Notes under the pieces: generated by a model
Seen by the model: the letters and a program-made list of their open reading frames with translations, nothing else
What the model was told of the DNA's origin: nothing
Databases searched by the model: none
NCBI GenBank assembly: GCA_949358305.1
Contig: OX442318.1
Location: 1,102,501 to 1,166,500, forward strand
DNA length: 64,000 nt
Reading direction: 5' to 3'
Source: Strigamia acuminata
Lineage: Eukaryota; Arthropoda; Chilopoda; Geophilomorpha; Linotaeniidae
Program-made: the position numbers and the translations under genes
Shown here: piece after piece, positions 30,601 to 48,800 of the stretch
Layout: each line of letters begins with the position of its first letter
How positions within the stretch are numbered: the first letter of the stretch is position 1

Positions 30601-33600
30601 TTAAAAGCGTTGTGAAACGAGAAATTGAGAGATTAAGTTAATTGCACCGAGTGCTATGAGAAAAGAATGAATAAATATTTTGGTTTTAGTGAGTTTTCCT
30701 AGGCGATGCATGGCTTTCATGTACGTTAGGCAAGGCAGCGTGAACGTGTAAACTAGACCGCACAGTGCTCCTGTGTATCTGAAACAAATACAAACCAAAA
30801 TCAAAATCAAATCTTAAGTTTCGTCGAAATTTAATCAAAATTCTCTATATCATCAAAAAAATCGAATTCTTATCTAATTTTTATCGACATTTACAGGGTT
30901 TACACGTACCCAGTTATCTGGATAAGTGAAAATGCGAACTTTACTTTTCTGGAAAACTTATCACGTAAACGAAACAGTTTTCCAGACAAGACAGACTTAT
31001 TCGGAAAACTAAATTCCAGTTGTACGAGGTAGATTTTGGGGCATTTGGCGCATTGAAAACTGCATCTAAACACCCGTGCATGCGATAATTAAAAACTTCG
31101 ATGGGAATATCGTCGAATCGTCGTAGTAACGATACATTAGACCGTCGTACCAATGATACTTATATCGAAAACGACGTGAAATGAGCTAAAAACACGATTT
31201 CCGGGGTCAGAATTTGATTTGTTTGGGCTGGAATAGATCGATAACCATTTTGTTGTTCCAGATAATCAAAATGCATTATGGGTAATTCACATGTACCAGA
31301 CTACTAGGGACATGTAAACATGAAAAATTGGGTTCTGTTTACCTTATCAGAAAACTAATGTGCGGATAAAACACGGCGAAAATAACTCCAACCGTAATGA
31401 GCAGCACATTGATAGGAACTATGTGCTTGTACCTGAATAAACAAACGTACGAATAAGTAAACAAACGCAAACTCTTAAAAAGCTAAACCAAATACTCGTG
31501 AGGCTTATTCCCAAATATCTGATACAGAACTTGCGAGCGGATGACAAACATGAGCAGTGGCAGCACGGCCGCCATTTGTACCAGCAAAAAACAGCGCGCC
31601 ACAAACGTCAACACGTCCGCATCGTGGAAATTATTCAACAAATTCTGAACATTAATTAATTAAGCAATTAATAAATAAATAAATAAATAAATAAATAAAA
31701 ATAGCGAACTCACGTCCTCCAAACACAACTTATTCAGCGGAAACGACACGTAGAAAACGATGCCCACCACCAAATACGTCACGCACACGCACACGTACGC
31801 CAAACTCAAATCCCGCGCGTTATTCTCAGGCTTCTGTTGGTTCTTAACGATCGAAATGACGCAATTGTGGATGAAAAAAGCCAGCGTTAACGTCCCAGTC
31901 AACGCCGGAAAATTCCAATTAAACTCTAAAACAAAAAAACATATAGAAATCAATAAAAGTTAATAAAAATCAATGAAAATCAGTTAAAATCAATGAAAAT
32001 CAGTTAAAATCAATGAAAATCAGTTAAAAATCAATGAAAATCAGTTAAAATCAATTAAAATCATGTAAAAGTCAATGAAAATCAGTTAAAAATCAATGAA
32101 AATTAGTTAAAATCAATTAAAATCATGTAAAAGTCAATGAAAATCAGTTAAAAATCAATAAAAATCAGTTAAAATCAATTAAAAATCAATAAAAATCAGT
32201 TAAAATCAATTAAAATCATGTAAAAGTCAATGAAAATCAATAAAAGTCAATGAAAATCAATAAAAATAAATGAAAATCAGTTAACAATCAATGAAAATCA
32301 GTTAACAATCAATGAAAATCAGTTAACAATCAATGAAAATCAGTTAACAATCAATGAAAATCAGTTAACAATCAATGAAAATCAGTTAAAATCAATGAAA
32401 ATCAGGTAAAACTCAATGAAAACCAATGAAAATCAATAAAAAGCAGTCAACAACAAACAAAGATCAACTAAAAAGCAACAAAAATCAGTTAAAAATAAAA
32501 ATGAGTAACCAACCGGGAATGTAGTTCCACTTCCGGTGGTCGTGCACGTCCATATTGATTCCCCAAGTGTAGGCCTTGTACGAGACGAAACCGAAGAGGA
32601 AAAGGACGGAAGTGAAAGCGAGCGCGTTGAGTTTGGTGAAGACAGTGGCAGATTTGTAGTTGACCAGACACATGACGATGAGCACGAGGAAAACCGGCGT
32701 CGTCTTGAGCGTCCACACCTCATCGAACATGGCGTGTTCGTGGTGTTTCGACAGCAGGTTCGTGTGGTCGGCGCAGTAGCTGACCACGGAGTAGTTGATG
32801 ACGGAAGGCACCGGGGACGGACAGTAGACGTCCGTGTGGCTCGAGTTGCCGATTACGACCCAGCTGCTGTTCGTGGATTTGACTGCAATTCAATCACACG
32901 TGAGAAATTAATAAATCACAATTAATTTGTATTTTGGTCGAGGAATTACAGTTTTGGGTTTTTATCGATGTTAAAAAAACAGTTGTGACCTGTAGTGTGC
33001 TAATAAGTGACATTTTACACGTAAAGAATTACACAAAATGCATTTTTACACGTAAAAAGTTGCACAAAATGCATTTTTACATGTAAAAAATTGCACAAAA
33101 TGCATTTTCACATGTAAAAAATTACACAAAATGCATTTTTACACGTAAAAAATTGCATAAAATGCATTTTCACATGTAAAAAATTGCACAAAATGCATTT
33201 TCACATGTAAAAAACTACACAAAATGCATTTTTACACGTAAAAAATTGCATAAAATGCATTTTCACATGTAAAAAATTGCACAAAATGCATTTTCACATG
33301 TAAAAAATTGCACAAAATGCATTTTTACATGTAAAAAATTGCACAAAATGCATTTTTACACGTGAAAAATTACACAAAATGCATTTTCACATGTAAAAAA
33401 CTACACAAAATGCATTTTTACACGTAAAAAATTGCATAAAATGCATTTTCACATGTAAAAAATTGCACAAAATGCATTTTCACATGTAAAAAATTGCACA
33501 AAATGCATTTTTACATGTAAAAAATTGCACAAAATGCATTTTTACACGTGAAAAATTACACAAAATGCATTTTTACACGTAAAAAATTGCATAAAATGCA

Positions 33601-34926
33601 TTTTCACATGTAAAAAATTGCACAAAATGCATTTTCAAATGTAAAAAATTACACAAAATGCATTTTTACACGTAAAAAATTGCATAAAATGCATTTTCAC
33701 ATGTAAAAAATTGCACAAAATGCATTTTCACATGTAAAAAATTGCACAAAATGCATTTTTACATGTAAAAAATTGCACAAAATGCATTTTTACATGTAAA
33801 AAATTGCACAAAATGCATTTTTACACGTAAAAATTGCACAAAATGCATTTTTACAGGTAAAAAATTGCACAAAATGCATTTTTACAGGCAAAACGGTGAC
33901 GAAAATGCATTCTTCAAATGAAAACAACAAATCTTCGTGTAAAAATTGCAATTTTAAAACCACAAATGCTTTTTTACGTAAGTAAAAAACGATTTTCTGT
34001 ATTTTCGCACGAAAAAAAATCAATTTTTGCACATAAAACGCATTTCTTCACTTAAAAAAACCCCATCAACTTACAATATACAAACGAAACAATATTGTAC
34101 AAAAAATTGGACATGAGGATCCAATAGACGACAACTCCGCCAACCAACGCAAACACCGAGAAAAAGAGCGCGATCCATTTAGTGCCGTACTTCAACAATT
34201 CGTCGCACAAATCCGAATAATCCGCCACTTCCATATCGACGCCTGCAAAACAACAATAAGTCAATCGCCAAATCCAATTCCTATTTAATATTTACCCATA
34301 AGCGACGGCAATTCCATGACCCTGTACGCCGTATACAAACACACTCCCATCACTAAAATCATGCAAATTATCCCGAAACTCAATCCAGCCTGAAATAAAT
34401 GGGAAAAATAATTGATTTTTATTTTTAATTTAATTTTCTCGAGTTTCACTTGTTCGATTGCCCATGGCATCGTCAATATGGACGTCCCCATCATCGCATT
34501 CCATAGCGAAAATCTGAAATTTTTAATTTTTTTTAAAATTTCTGCATGATTTTGTGTAATTAAATTAATTCCAGTCATTCTCACATCGTAAAAAAGCTAT
34601 TTTGTTTGCTTTTAGGCGGCAATAACACCTCGGTCGACTGAAAAACGAAAAAATTAAATTTTTTTTCGGTTAAAAAATTGATAAAAATTGATAAAACCGA
34701 TTTAAATCGATATAAATCACCGAAGATGAGCCTAAAATTGGTAAATTATCTGTGGAAGCGTTGATTGAGTACTCGGGAATGACTTCGTTGACATTTATCT
34801 CCCTTTAAAATACAAAAAAAATCAAATTAATTATCAACAAATTCAAACAAAATCCGACATTATGTTTTACTTTTCTTGAGCCAACAGCGGAGTCCGTTCG
34901 GATTCGTATTCGATAACTTTCACCAT
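30601..34926 (-). CDS. SLC38A9: SLC38A9-like lysosomal amino-acid transporter
   Basis: Exons, 5' to 3', are 34926-34871, 34802-34721, 34637-34585, 34513-34450, 34389-34296, 34242-34075, 32882-32514, 31925-31714, 31644-31496, 31432-31343 and 30778-30601, giving 504 aa (human 561). It is a multi-pass amino-acid/auxin permease-family protein. The first membrane helix, FSLWNAMMGTSILTMPWAIE, is the family hallmark for SLC38A9, the arginine-sensing transporter that signals to mTORC1 from the lysosome. A short cytosolic N-terminus (MVKVIEYESERTPLLAQEK) precedes it. A luminal loop with NSS/NYS-type glycosylation sites (NSSWVVIGNSSH) follows helix 4. About ten or eleven helices can be counted. The largest intron holds a 31-bp array. 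The divergent partner is PGM1, 446 bp away. Confidence 0.9.
31940..32500. repeat. Intronic tandem array, about 20 bp unit
   Basis: Units like aatgaaaatcagttaaaatc fill SLC38A9-like intron 31926-32513. Confidence 0.9.
33005..33900. repeat. 31-bp tandem array with palindromic core
   Basis: About 29 copies alternate aaaatgcatttttacatgta and aaaaattgcac. The core tttttacatgtaaaaa is a palindrome, and tgcatttt/aaaatgca extends the dyad. Acgt/atgt variants occur in ordered blocks. It fills intron 32883-34074. Confidence 0.95.
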
Positions 34927-35372
34927 ACTACTGCTTAATTAATTTAAAAAAATATATATCTCGTGACTGAAACATCGATGTGTGCCGATAAACAGATCAA
35001 ATGTCATTTATATATCCGATATAATCAAAATTACGCAAATTTATTGCACATCGGCGGCCATCTTTAAAAAACCGCGTCATCTCGTGGCGAAACCCAAAAC
35101 CAAAAAACCAAACCCAAATAAAAATTAACCCAAAAATCATACAAAAACTTTCTAAAAACCTCAAAATCGAATTAATAAACCCATACACCCATAAAATTAT
35201 ACCAAAAACTAAACCTACGTCACAAAATCCCAACATCGCGCGCTAAAAACCATGCGAGATCGCCCTACCCGATCGCGACCGGGATAAATATACGCAACAC
35301 TCGATACCCAGTCGACCTTCGAGACGAAATCATTAGCAGACAGATTTATTCGGCGGGACGAGGCGAGTAAGA
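34927..35372. promoter_or_regulatory. Bidirectional promoter SLC38A9-like/PGM1 with TATA-like box
   Basis: This is a 446-bp divergent gap. gataaata at 35283-35290, followed about 26 bp later by an initiator-like ccagtcgac (35308), suggests the PGM1 core promoter. Positions rest on motif spacing only. Confidence 0.45.
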
Positions 35373-39970
<4,598 letters not shown>

Positions 39971-40396
39971 AAATCCACAAACCGGAAGCCGCAACCAGGA
40001 ATGTTGAATCGATCGTGTATGATTCCCGTAAATAGAGACGTGCATATATTTAGATTAGAAAAAAAAAGTGTAAATTTAATTTGTTTGTTTTGATTTTGGC
40101 TCTCGAGAGAACAAATCAACAACCAGCGGAAACTGCCTGACACGACTGCGCGATGAAAATGTGAAAATTTTATTCGGTATTTTTTTTTCGTCCCTAAAAT
40201 GGCGCGAAATCATACACGAGTTTTGTTTAAATGGAAATAAATAAAAAATTAATGAAAAGAAAATAAAAGATCGATATGTAGAATATACATAACAAGTTTT
40301 ACTCAATAAAAGAAAATTAAAAAAAGAAAGAAATGAAATACTGCGTCTAATCCACGTACAAACAAAAATGGCGGAACTCAGCAAAATGACGCCCGC
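39971..40396. other. Convergent 3' gap PGM1/YTHDC1
   Basis: No gene seen. A minus-strand AATAAA near 40168 probably serves YTHDC1. Plus-strand AATAAA words near 40237 and 40306 could serve PGM1, in which case the two 3' ends would overlap. Confidence 0.45.
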
Positions 40397-43300
40397 TCAT
40401 CGCCTTTCCCGGTAGCGCCGGCTGCTGTCGCTTCGATTCGCGTGAGATGTGCGGCGGAGAAAATCGTCCACCGACCGCTCGTACTTGAAATAAAACGTTC
40501 AAATTAAACGGTTTTTACTTAAATTCTTTAAAATAATTTACCGATCGTTTTTCACCGCGGGTGGACGAGCGTGGCGCGGCGTTGTAATCGTGGTGTTGGT
40601 GGTGATGATGCTGGTAATAGGGCAAGGGATCCAATCCGCCGTAAGGAGGCTGGATAAAATGGCGTCGCAAATTTTTAATTTTGAACTGAATTTTGTTATT
40701 TTCTAAATATTTATACTCACCGGTGGGTACGGATGAACGGGTAATGGAGGCCGCGGGTGGAAATCGCGAATGTAATCGGAATACGACTGAAAAATAACAC
40801 AAATCGATTAAAACTTTAATTTAAAAAAATAAATAAATCTGCGCACCTTTTGGGAATTTAGATAACTAGGCAGAGACGAAGAACTGTGTGATGGCGGCAG
40901 ATGGTACGAGCTTTGCGGATGGTCCTTGGAGCGCCGTAGATGATCATATCGCTGTTACAATACAAAATTAAAATAAAAAAATCAATAAAATTCAAATTTA
41001 GACCCAAAAAATTCATTCGGAGACCATAATATGTCACGAAAAACAATAAAAATAAAAAAAAAAACCTACGCCATTTTGGACTGAATTTCTTCTCGCTCCG
41101 TAGCGGTTCGGCGGCGATCTGAAAACAACAACAAGTCCGCCATTTTGTGTCAAAATTCCAAAACACTAAAAAATCCACCAAAATACCTATCGCGACGGCT
41201 ATAACCTGAAAAAAAACCAAAACCACGTCAAAAAAACCCAAATTTCACCGCTTTTATCGCTTTTACCTTCCCGAAAATCGATTCTGCTTCTCTTAGTTCT
41301 CGACACGTGATCATCGTCATAATGATAATGGCGTCGCCTAAACAAACCACCGACAAAACATTTAAAAATCACCAAAAAACCCACAAAAATCATCGAAAAA
41401 ACCCGAAAAAAAATCAAAAAAACCAAAAAAAAACCCTCCACTAAACTCAAACAAACAAATAAAAACAAAAAACCAAAACCAAAAAATAAAAAAACAAAAA
41501 AAAACAAAAAATATAAAAAACAAACAAAGAAATAATGAAAAAAATACGATGATACACCTACCCAAATATGGCAATGCAAAAAGTCCGTTTTTGGCACACA
41601 AAAAGTTCAAATTAACTCGCACTTACATAAGTTCACCTAGATCACACTACGGAACTTCCGGTCCATAATAAATCTATTTTTTTTTTGCACACACGTGACA
41701 CAACCCTCCCATTAACCCCTCGTCAAGTTCCAGAGTCTTAATGGAAGGAAGGAAGGATTTTTCCACAGTCTCGTGCGCACCTTTATGCGCAATACTCACC
41801 CGTCAATCAAATCGATCTGATCGACCAATACCAGCACACAAATTTTAAACAACTAATAAAGCACGAGCAATTTTTTTTAACATTTTTTCCATGACGTCAT
41901 CATCAAAATGCCAAGTGCACAGTCCATTCGATGCTAACCTCGTAGAATCGCGGCGAGAAAGCGAGATTGCGCTCGACGACGTGTGACGTCGATTGTCGTG
42001 ATGGCGCTCGTGGCGGCGGTCGCGAGAAGTGAGGTGGCGCTTCGATTTGTGCACGACCGACGAGAGGTCCACGTTTTCGTCCATCGGGAAGGAGCGGCAC
42101 AGCTCTTCGGCCGCGATCGGCTCGATTTCCTGCGAATGAATTCGGTTTTTTGGGTTTTTTTTTCGGTTTTTGGTTGAATAGGTCTCACTTGGCCATCCCG
42201 TCCGATTTTTATGGGTTTGTTGTCGTTCCATGGGTTGTATAAATGCTGCGTTTTCGTGAACGATAATTCGCGTCTGAAATCAAACATTTATTCTTTAGTT
42301 TAATTTTTTTTTTTTTTTTTAAAAATTTGATGAAATTTCGATTTATTTTCCAATTTTTGATGAAATTTCGATTTTGTTTTTTCAATTTTGATAAAATTTT
42401 GATAAAATTTTGATTAAATTTTGATTTTTTAAAAAAATTTCATCAAATTTCGATTTATTTTTCAATTTTTATGAAATTTCGATTTTGTTTTTTCAATTTT
42501 AATCAAATTTCGACTTTTTTCAATCAAATTTCGATTTTTTTCATCAAATTTCAATTTTTATCACAAATTTTCATCAAATTTCGATTTTTTTTCTCAAATT
42601 TTGATCAAATTTCGATTTTTTTCCCTCAAATTTTGATCAAATTTCGATTTTTTTCCCTCAAATTTTGATCAAATTTCGATTTCTCTTTCCAACTCCTTCA
42701 AAATTCGACCTGCAAATCCAATCCAATTGGAAAACGCCTCCCAGTGCGCGTGCGCTGAGTCCTGGTGGCAAAACCCACTGTATCGTTTGTAGATCTCGCC
42801 GGGATTCGTTCGATAAACGCGCAAAACCTGCAAACAAATCCATATTTTAACATATTTTCCTTAATTTTCCATTTTTTCCCTTTATTTCACCTTGAAATTT
42901 GCCGCTTTCCTTCACGGAGAAAATCAGGATCACGTTTTTGCATTCCTATAAACATAATTTTTAAAAAAATCGATTAATTCTTTAAATTTCTCCATTTATC
43001 GACTTTCACGTACTCGATAAGCCTGGTTGAGCTTGGCTTCGTTCTGCGGGGGTGTCGACCACACCCCTTTGGCTTTGGACAGCGCCACGTTCTCGTGGTT
43101 GTTGCTTTTGATGAGGAAAAAACGCGAATTTCTGAACAGGTATCTCAGCTTGGCCATGTGGTGGTCTGCGTTTACAAACACATCATTTGGTTACATTTGC
43201 AAGTTTCATTTTGTTTTTTTATAGTTTACATTCGGCATTACGAGAGTCTCGCTCGTAAACGATGGGGGAAATGTTTCTTGGTCTTAGTTTTCTTTTGTTT

Positions 43301-45205
43301 TCGCGTCCGCAGTTACTTCGTTCGTCTAGAAAAACGATAAAATCAGTTAAAATCGAAAAAAGTCAATTAATCAAGAGAAAAGATAAAAAAAAATCGATTA
43401 TAATAAAAATAATAATATAAAAATCGATTATTTACACAAAAAGTTAATTATTTCCATTAAAAATCGATTATTTTTATCAAAAATCGATTATTTTTATCAA
43501 AAATCGATTATTTACACAAAAAGTTAATTATTTCCATCAAAAATCGATTATTTTAATCAAAAATCGATTATTTCCATCAAAAATCGATTATTTCCATCAA
43601 AAACCGATTAATTCCATTAAAAATCGATTATTTCCATTAAAAATCAATTATTTTCATCAAAAATTGATTAATTCCATTAAAAATCGATTATTTCCATTAA
43701 AAGTCGATTATTTTCACCACAAATCGATTATATTTCATCAAAATCGCAAGAAAAGTGAAAAAAAGCGATTTGATTTCGTGAAAAATGCATCAAAGTGGAT
43801 GAAAAATGATAATTAAAGTGTGAGAGAGAATTTACCATCGGATACGGATGACGAAGAAGAGGATGAAGAGGAGGACATGATACTGGTGGCCGAACTCGAA
43901 TGCACGGACGACGTAGCCTCGCTCCTCGTGTCGTACTCGGCCGTCGCCGCAGCGGCAACAACCGGCGCGCCGCTCTCCGCGCTCGCCTCCGCTGCCGGCT
44001 CCTCCTTCATTTCGTCGCCCAAATCGTCCGACGTCACCGTTATATTCAGCCGCCCGCCGTCGTCGTCCCGCGAGTCGTCCATCGGCTCCGGATCAAACTT
44101 CGAATCTGAAAAAAAAAATTTAAAAAAAAATTAAAATAAGTTCAAAAAAATTAAAAAAAGCCCAAAAAAATGTTTAAAAAAACGAGAAAAATTAAAAAAT
44201 TACAAAACAAATCCAAAAAACCCCCAAAAAATACAAAAAAACCCAAATTTTTTAAAAAAAATGCACAAAAAAAAGCGAACAAAATTCAAAACATCAATTT
44301 TTCGTGAGTTTCGACCTTTTCCGCGCTCATCTTTCGTCGCTGGCGGTTCAATTTTCACCACGACGATCGTCTTGCTCTTGGGCCCGGGCCGTTTCTTCAC
44401 AACACGAGTCAACGGTTTCGGCTTCACGGGTTCCTCCACCTTAACACTCGCTTTCACCGTCGCTATTCCAAAAAATAACTAAAAAATCTCCTAAAAATCA
44501 ATTTAATTCGTCCAACTCACTCTTTTTCGGCACCGGCGCCTCCATTTTCGGCTCAACGATCTCATTCGCGGCGTCGCTTTCCACTTTTGTTCGTCTGGTC
44601 ACTCGAACCGGTGCAGGTTTCGGCTAAAAATCGAATCAAAACTCAAATAAATCAATCTCCGACCACCCAATTCGCCGTACCTTCACCACTTTTGCATTCT
44701 GCGACGTATTTGCTTTGGTTTTACTCGTCTTAGCTGCCGTTGAGCTTTTCCCAGCATTTTTCTTAGCTGCAGCGCTCGTCGATTTAACCGTCGACGTTTT
44801 TGTCTACGAAAAAATAACAAAAATTTCGATTTTAGACCTAAAAAAATATTTTTTTTTGCTTAAATCAACCCACATTGGCTTTCTCGTTCTTCTTGGACGT
44901 GGATTTAGTGTTGGTTGTTGGTTGTTTGTCCACTAAACGAAAAAAATGAGCAAATTTAACGGAAAAAACGACAAAAATCAACGAAAATCAACGAAAATCG
45001 TTAAAAATTATTTTTTTTTTACCTTTTTTATACGATGAATTAATTTCGGCGGCTAATTCATCAAAATTGTCTTCTGAATTCTCCAAAATTTCGTCTAATA
45101 CGTCCACTTCGTTGACCCCTGCGAAAGAGAGCGAGTTTTGTTATGTTTTCGTCGGGTCCGCCATTTTTGTTTCTTACCTGCTGCGTCTTGATTTTCGTGG
45201 CTCAT
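40397..45205 (-). CDS. YTHDC1: YTH-domain m6A reader, YTHDC1 type
   Basis: Exons, 5' to 3', are 45205-45178, 45118-45023, 44932-44874, 44803-44681, 44623-44521, 44462-44316, 44105-43836, 43325-43230, 43165-43014, 42945-42891, 42827-42710, 42273-42189, 42129-41939, 41337-41267, 41205-41187, 41118-41070, 40951-40847, 40786-40721, 40649-40542 and 40483-40397, giving 675 aa. It is a nuclear reader of N6-methyladenosine in RNA acting in splicing and export. The YTH domain (residues about 310-475) has [20 protein letters not shown], cage residues in VWSTPP and [21 protein letters not shown] and [16 protein letters not shown]. The flanks are low complexity: Lys/Pro/Ser-rich and a ten-serine run before it, and His/Arg/Asp/Tyr-rich after it ([20 protein letters not shown]), as in YTHDC1. 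The 19-nt microexon 15 is required for frame. Confidence 0.95.
41340..41520. repeat. A-rich low-complexity tract in YTHDC1 intron
   Basis: Runs of aaaaacaaa and aaaccc words lie in intron 41338-41938. The rest of that intron is ordinary sequence with no exon that fits the frame. Confidence 0.6.
42310..42690. repeat. Intronic tandem array, about 18-20 bp unit
   Basis: Units like ttttcatcaaatttcgattt fill YTHDC1 intron 42274-42709. Confidence 0.9.
43340..43740. repeat. 20-bp tandem array
   Basis: Units like aaaatcgattatttccatca, with atcgat dyads, lie in YTHDC1 intron 43326-43835. Confidence 0.9.
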
Positions 45206-45852
45206 TCCGATGTTTTCGGTCGTAAGGCAAAGCGATTCGGATTCACGTTAAGGCAGATGATCGGGAAGTTCGATCCGACCGGTTTAAAAAAAAAGAAAAA
45301 AAAAGCACTTGAGCCGTTAATTAATTTGTTAACAGAAGCGCAGTGATTTCAAATTCAGCGAGACGGGGACAATGGGAATCAAAAGATTCGGGGACATTGA
45401 TCGTCACCAGGTGGTCGGCGTGCTCCATTCCTATTGGCTGGAACCAAAACATGTAAACAAATTTGTGTCGAATAAAATATAAATGTACGTTAAAATTAAA
45501 ATTCAAAGAGAAATATTTTAATAGTTTTCAAAACAGAACAAACGTATAAATTATTGGCTAAAAACAATCTAGTAATTAAATAGTCTATACCGCCCTCTAG
45601 TGTCGAAAATTAAAAACCGAAACTACGTAAACAAAACAAAACGTTTTAAAATTTAATTATTGCTTTCAATTTCCTCATCCGTAATAAAAAAATCAATAAA
45701 TAAATAATAAAAAAAATCATATAAGACGTTTTTACAAAAAAGAAAAATAAAGAAATCAATAAACCCCGAAATCTTATCGCATGGAAACGAACTTCGAATT
45801 TTGTCCCCGTATCCATAGCAACCGTTGTGACCAAATCTTAATCATCTTAAAA
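45206..45852. promoter_or_regulatory. Divergent promoter region YTHDC1/apolipophorin-like
   Basis: This is 647 bp between divergent ATGs. It includes an inverse CCAAT (attggctgg, about 45434) and, close to the apolipophorin ATG, an RFX X-box match. No TATA box was seen. Confidence 0.45.
45809..45822 (+). promoter_or_regulatory. X-box (RFX) consensus match 5' of the apolipophorin-like gene
   Basis: gtatccatagcaac matches the X-box palindrome (GTnYCC AT RGnAAC) at every constrained position, 30 bp before the ATG at 45853. It may lie in the 5'UTR. Confidence 0.45.
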
Positions 45853-48800
45853 ATGGCCAAACCGCTACAACTTTTATTCCTCGCACTCCACGTCATAATT
45901 AACGTCAAAAACTCATCCACCTGCGACCGTAAGATTCAATTTCAATTTTTATTTCAATTAAAACAATCCAAAATTATTTTCTCCTAAATTTAGTAAGTCG
46001 AGGCCTCAAATACACGCCGGGGTTTGTTTACGCGTACGACTACGCAGCGAAAATCGCGACATCTTTGGTCGGAGTGGACAAAACCGCCGCTGTGATTCAA
46101 TTAAACGCCTCCCTGGATCTGCAGCTTCTTCCCGACTGTCGGCTCCAATTGACCGTAACAATTGAGAATTTCAAAAAAAGCATTGTTTACATCTGACGGC
46201 CATTTTGAATTTTTTTCCAAGGTTACTCACGCTTCGATCGGGGGATTGGACGAGGGGCGAAAGCGGTCGCTGGAACGGGAACTTGGGTCCAAGTCGATTC
46301 AGTTCGAGGTGACGCTAAATGGAGAAATTAAAAATGTTTGCACGGGGTCGGATGCGGCGACGAAAGCGACGGATTTGGTCAAAGGAATCGCGTCGCTCTT
46401 TCAGACGGCTGAGGCGATCGATACTGGTCGTGTGAGGCGGAACAGAAACGATGTAAGCAAGGAATTTGCGTTTTTATTTTGTGTTGAAACCGAATAAGGG
46501 TCGAGAGTCACTTGTATTGTGTGGGGATTTATAAATCAGTAAATCGCAATTCAAGATTTACTGGAGATTTACAGTATTTTCAGGAGATTTACAGTATTTT
46601 CAGGAGATTTACAGTATTTTCAGGAGATTTACAGTATTTTCAGGAGATTTACAGTATTTTCAGGAGATTTACAGTATTTTCAGCAGAAAAACCATATTTT
46701 CAGCTGATTTACTAAATTTGAAATTGATTACCAAAATACCTGCAGCTGATTTACCAGATTTGAAATTGATTTATAAGATTTGCAGTTGATTTCCAAGATT
46801 TGCAGTTGATTTCCAAGATTTGCAGTTGATTTCCAAGATTTTGAGTTTATTTTCAAGATTTACAGTTGACTTCCTAGAATTCCAAATGTTTTACCAAATT
46901 TAAAACTTATTTATAAGATTTGCAACTGATTCACCAGATTTGCAGTTGATTTAGAAAATTGGAAATGGATTTATGGTATATAAGTTGAACCTCGCTGTTA
47001 CAAACAAGTCGGAGGAGCAAAAAGTGGTTCGTAATAACGAGAATTCTTTACAGTGAGGAATTCATTATAACGGTGTTCATTATAGCGAGGTTTGAACTGT
47101 GTAATCGTAGCTGATTCCTCAGATTTGAAGTTGATTTCCAAGATTTTCAATTGATTTACAAGATTTTAAATTGACTTACAAAATTTTCAATTGATTTCCA
47201 AGATGTTGAATTGATTTCCAAGATGATGAATTGATTTCCAAGATTTTCAATTGATTTCCTAGATAAACTGCTGATTTAATAGATTTTCTATTGATTTCCT
47301 AGATAAACTGCTGATTTCCAAGATGTTCAATTGATTTCCTAGATAAACTGCTGATTTAATAGATTTTCTATTGATTTCCTAGATAAACTGCTGATTTCCA
47401 AGATGTTCAATTGATTTCCAAGATAAACTGCTGATTTCCTAGATTTTTTATTGATTTCCAAGATTTTTAATTGATTTCCTAGATAAACTGCTGATTTACT
47501 AATTTTTTTATTGATTTCCTAGATAAACTGCTGATTTACTAATTTTTTTTATTGATTTCCAAGATTTTCAATTGATTTTCTAGATTTACTGATTTGAAAC
47601 ATCACAAATCAGAGGTTTCTCAATTACAGAGTATTTGCATGATTGCCAGCCTCCTCATTAATCATTACCATCCACTGATAGCATCACAATCTGCAAATAA
47701 AACTACCCACTAACATAGCAAATATAAAAAAAATTCCTTTCCATTATTTTCAAATAATTTTTACCTAACATTTCACCAGGTGGACATTTTTGGTGACTGC
47801 CCCACACGTTTCACCATCCAACCGGGATGGAAAACCACATTCGTCGACCGAGAAAAAAACCTACGCAACTGCATCCACCATCGTGACCCAATCCGCGTTG
47901 CTGCTCGCCAACCGCGGTCCCTTCCTCTCGTCCGAGGCACCCAAAAATGCTACCAAACGATCTCCACGATCATAGAACACGTCAAATGCACCGAAAAACA
48001 CATTCTGAACCCCTTTTCCAGCGACCAAGCCGGAGCCACCACACACATCCAACAAACCCTTCAATTCCTCCACAAGGACCCAACATCCTCTCCAAGCCGG
48101 CCACTCTCCTGCCCCCAACTTGGATCTCTGGTCATGGGGTCAACGAATCAAGACCCGGGTCGAACGGAAGATCCCGTGACTCATCTCCAGCAGTTGGTGC
48201 AAGAATTGTGCAAAGATACCAAACGCGGTGTTAGCCCATCGACTCTATCGGCATTCGAAAGCCTAAGCGGAGTATTGGAGTCGTTGTCCGGAGACCAGTT
48301 GGAGGAAATGCTCAACTGGACTGGCATATCGTGCCCCGATAATCCTCGAATCAGGACTATTTTTCTGGATGCTCTGGTAAGGGTCGATAGTGCAGCGTCG
48401 ATTGCTGTGATGAGTTCTTTGGCGGCTCGGGATGTCCTTCCGTCGTTGGTTCGGAATTCCTGGTTCAATTCGCTCGGGTTTCGGAGCCACGTTGATTCGC
48501 AACATGTTGCCGCTTTGGCCGTACGCCTAAAAGGCTACTTTATAATGCTGCAAATTGTTGTTGGCAATCATGCAATCATGCATATTGACAACAATACAAT
48601 GTAAATCTCTAGCTGCTCAAACCTGCACAATTCCTTGTGGCGCAAATATACCACAGATTGGAAAATTTTCAATTCTGAATTTGCTTCGCTGCATTGTGAA
48701 CAGAAACTAGTACAAAATTAAATTTTGCAGCATTGTAAACTAGCCTTGGTAAGTTGGTTTACAATGGAGCGAAATGTCTTAAATTGTCTATTTCTAGCCG

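Noticed and set aside
33005-33900. CRISPR-like array
   Set aside because: Repeats are contiguous with no unique spacers, and the context is a metazoan intron.
41562-41640. Candidate extra YTHDC1 exons (short open pieces with AG/GT edges)
   Set aside because: Joining them to the exon ending at 41939 (phase 2) brings an immediate stop, whereas skipping directly to 41337 keeps the frame.
47780-48118. Possible frameshift in the lipoprotein exon 4 because of an Arg/Pro/His-rich patch
   Set aside because: Cysteine spacing and the CTEKHILNPFS motif continue in the same frame, so I kept it intact.
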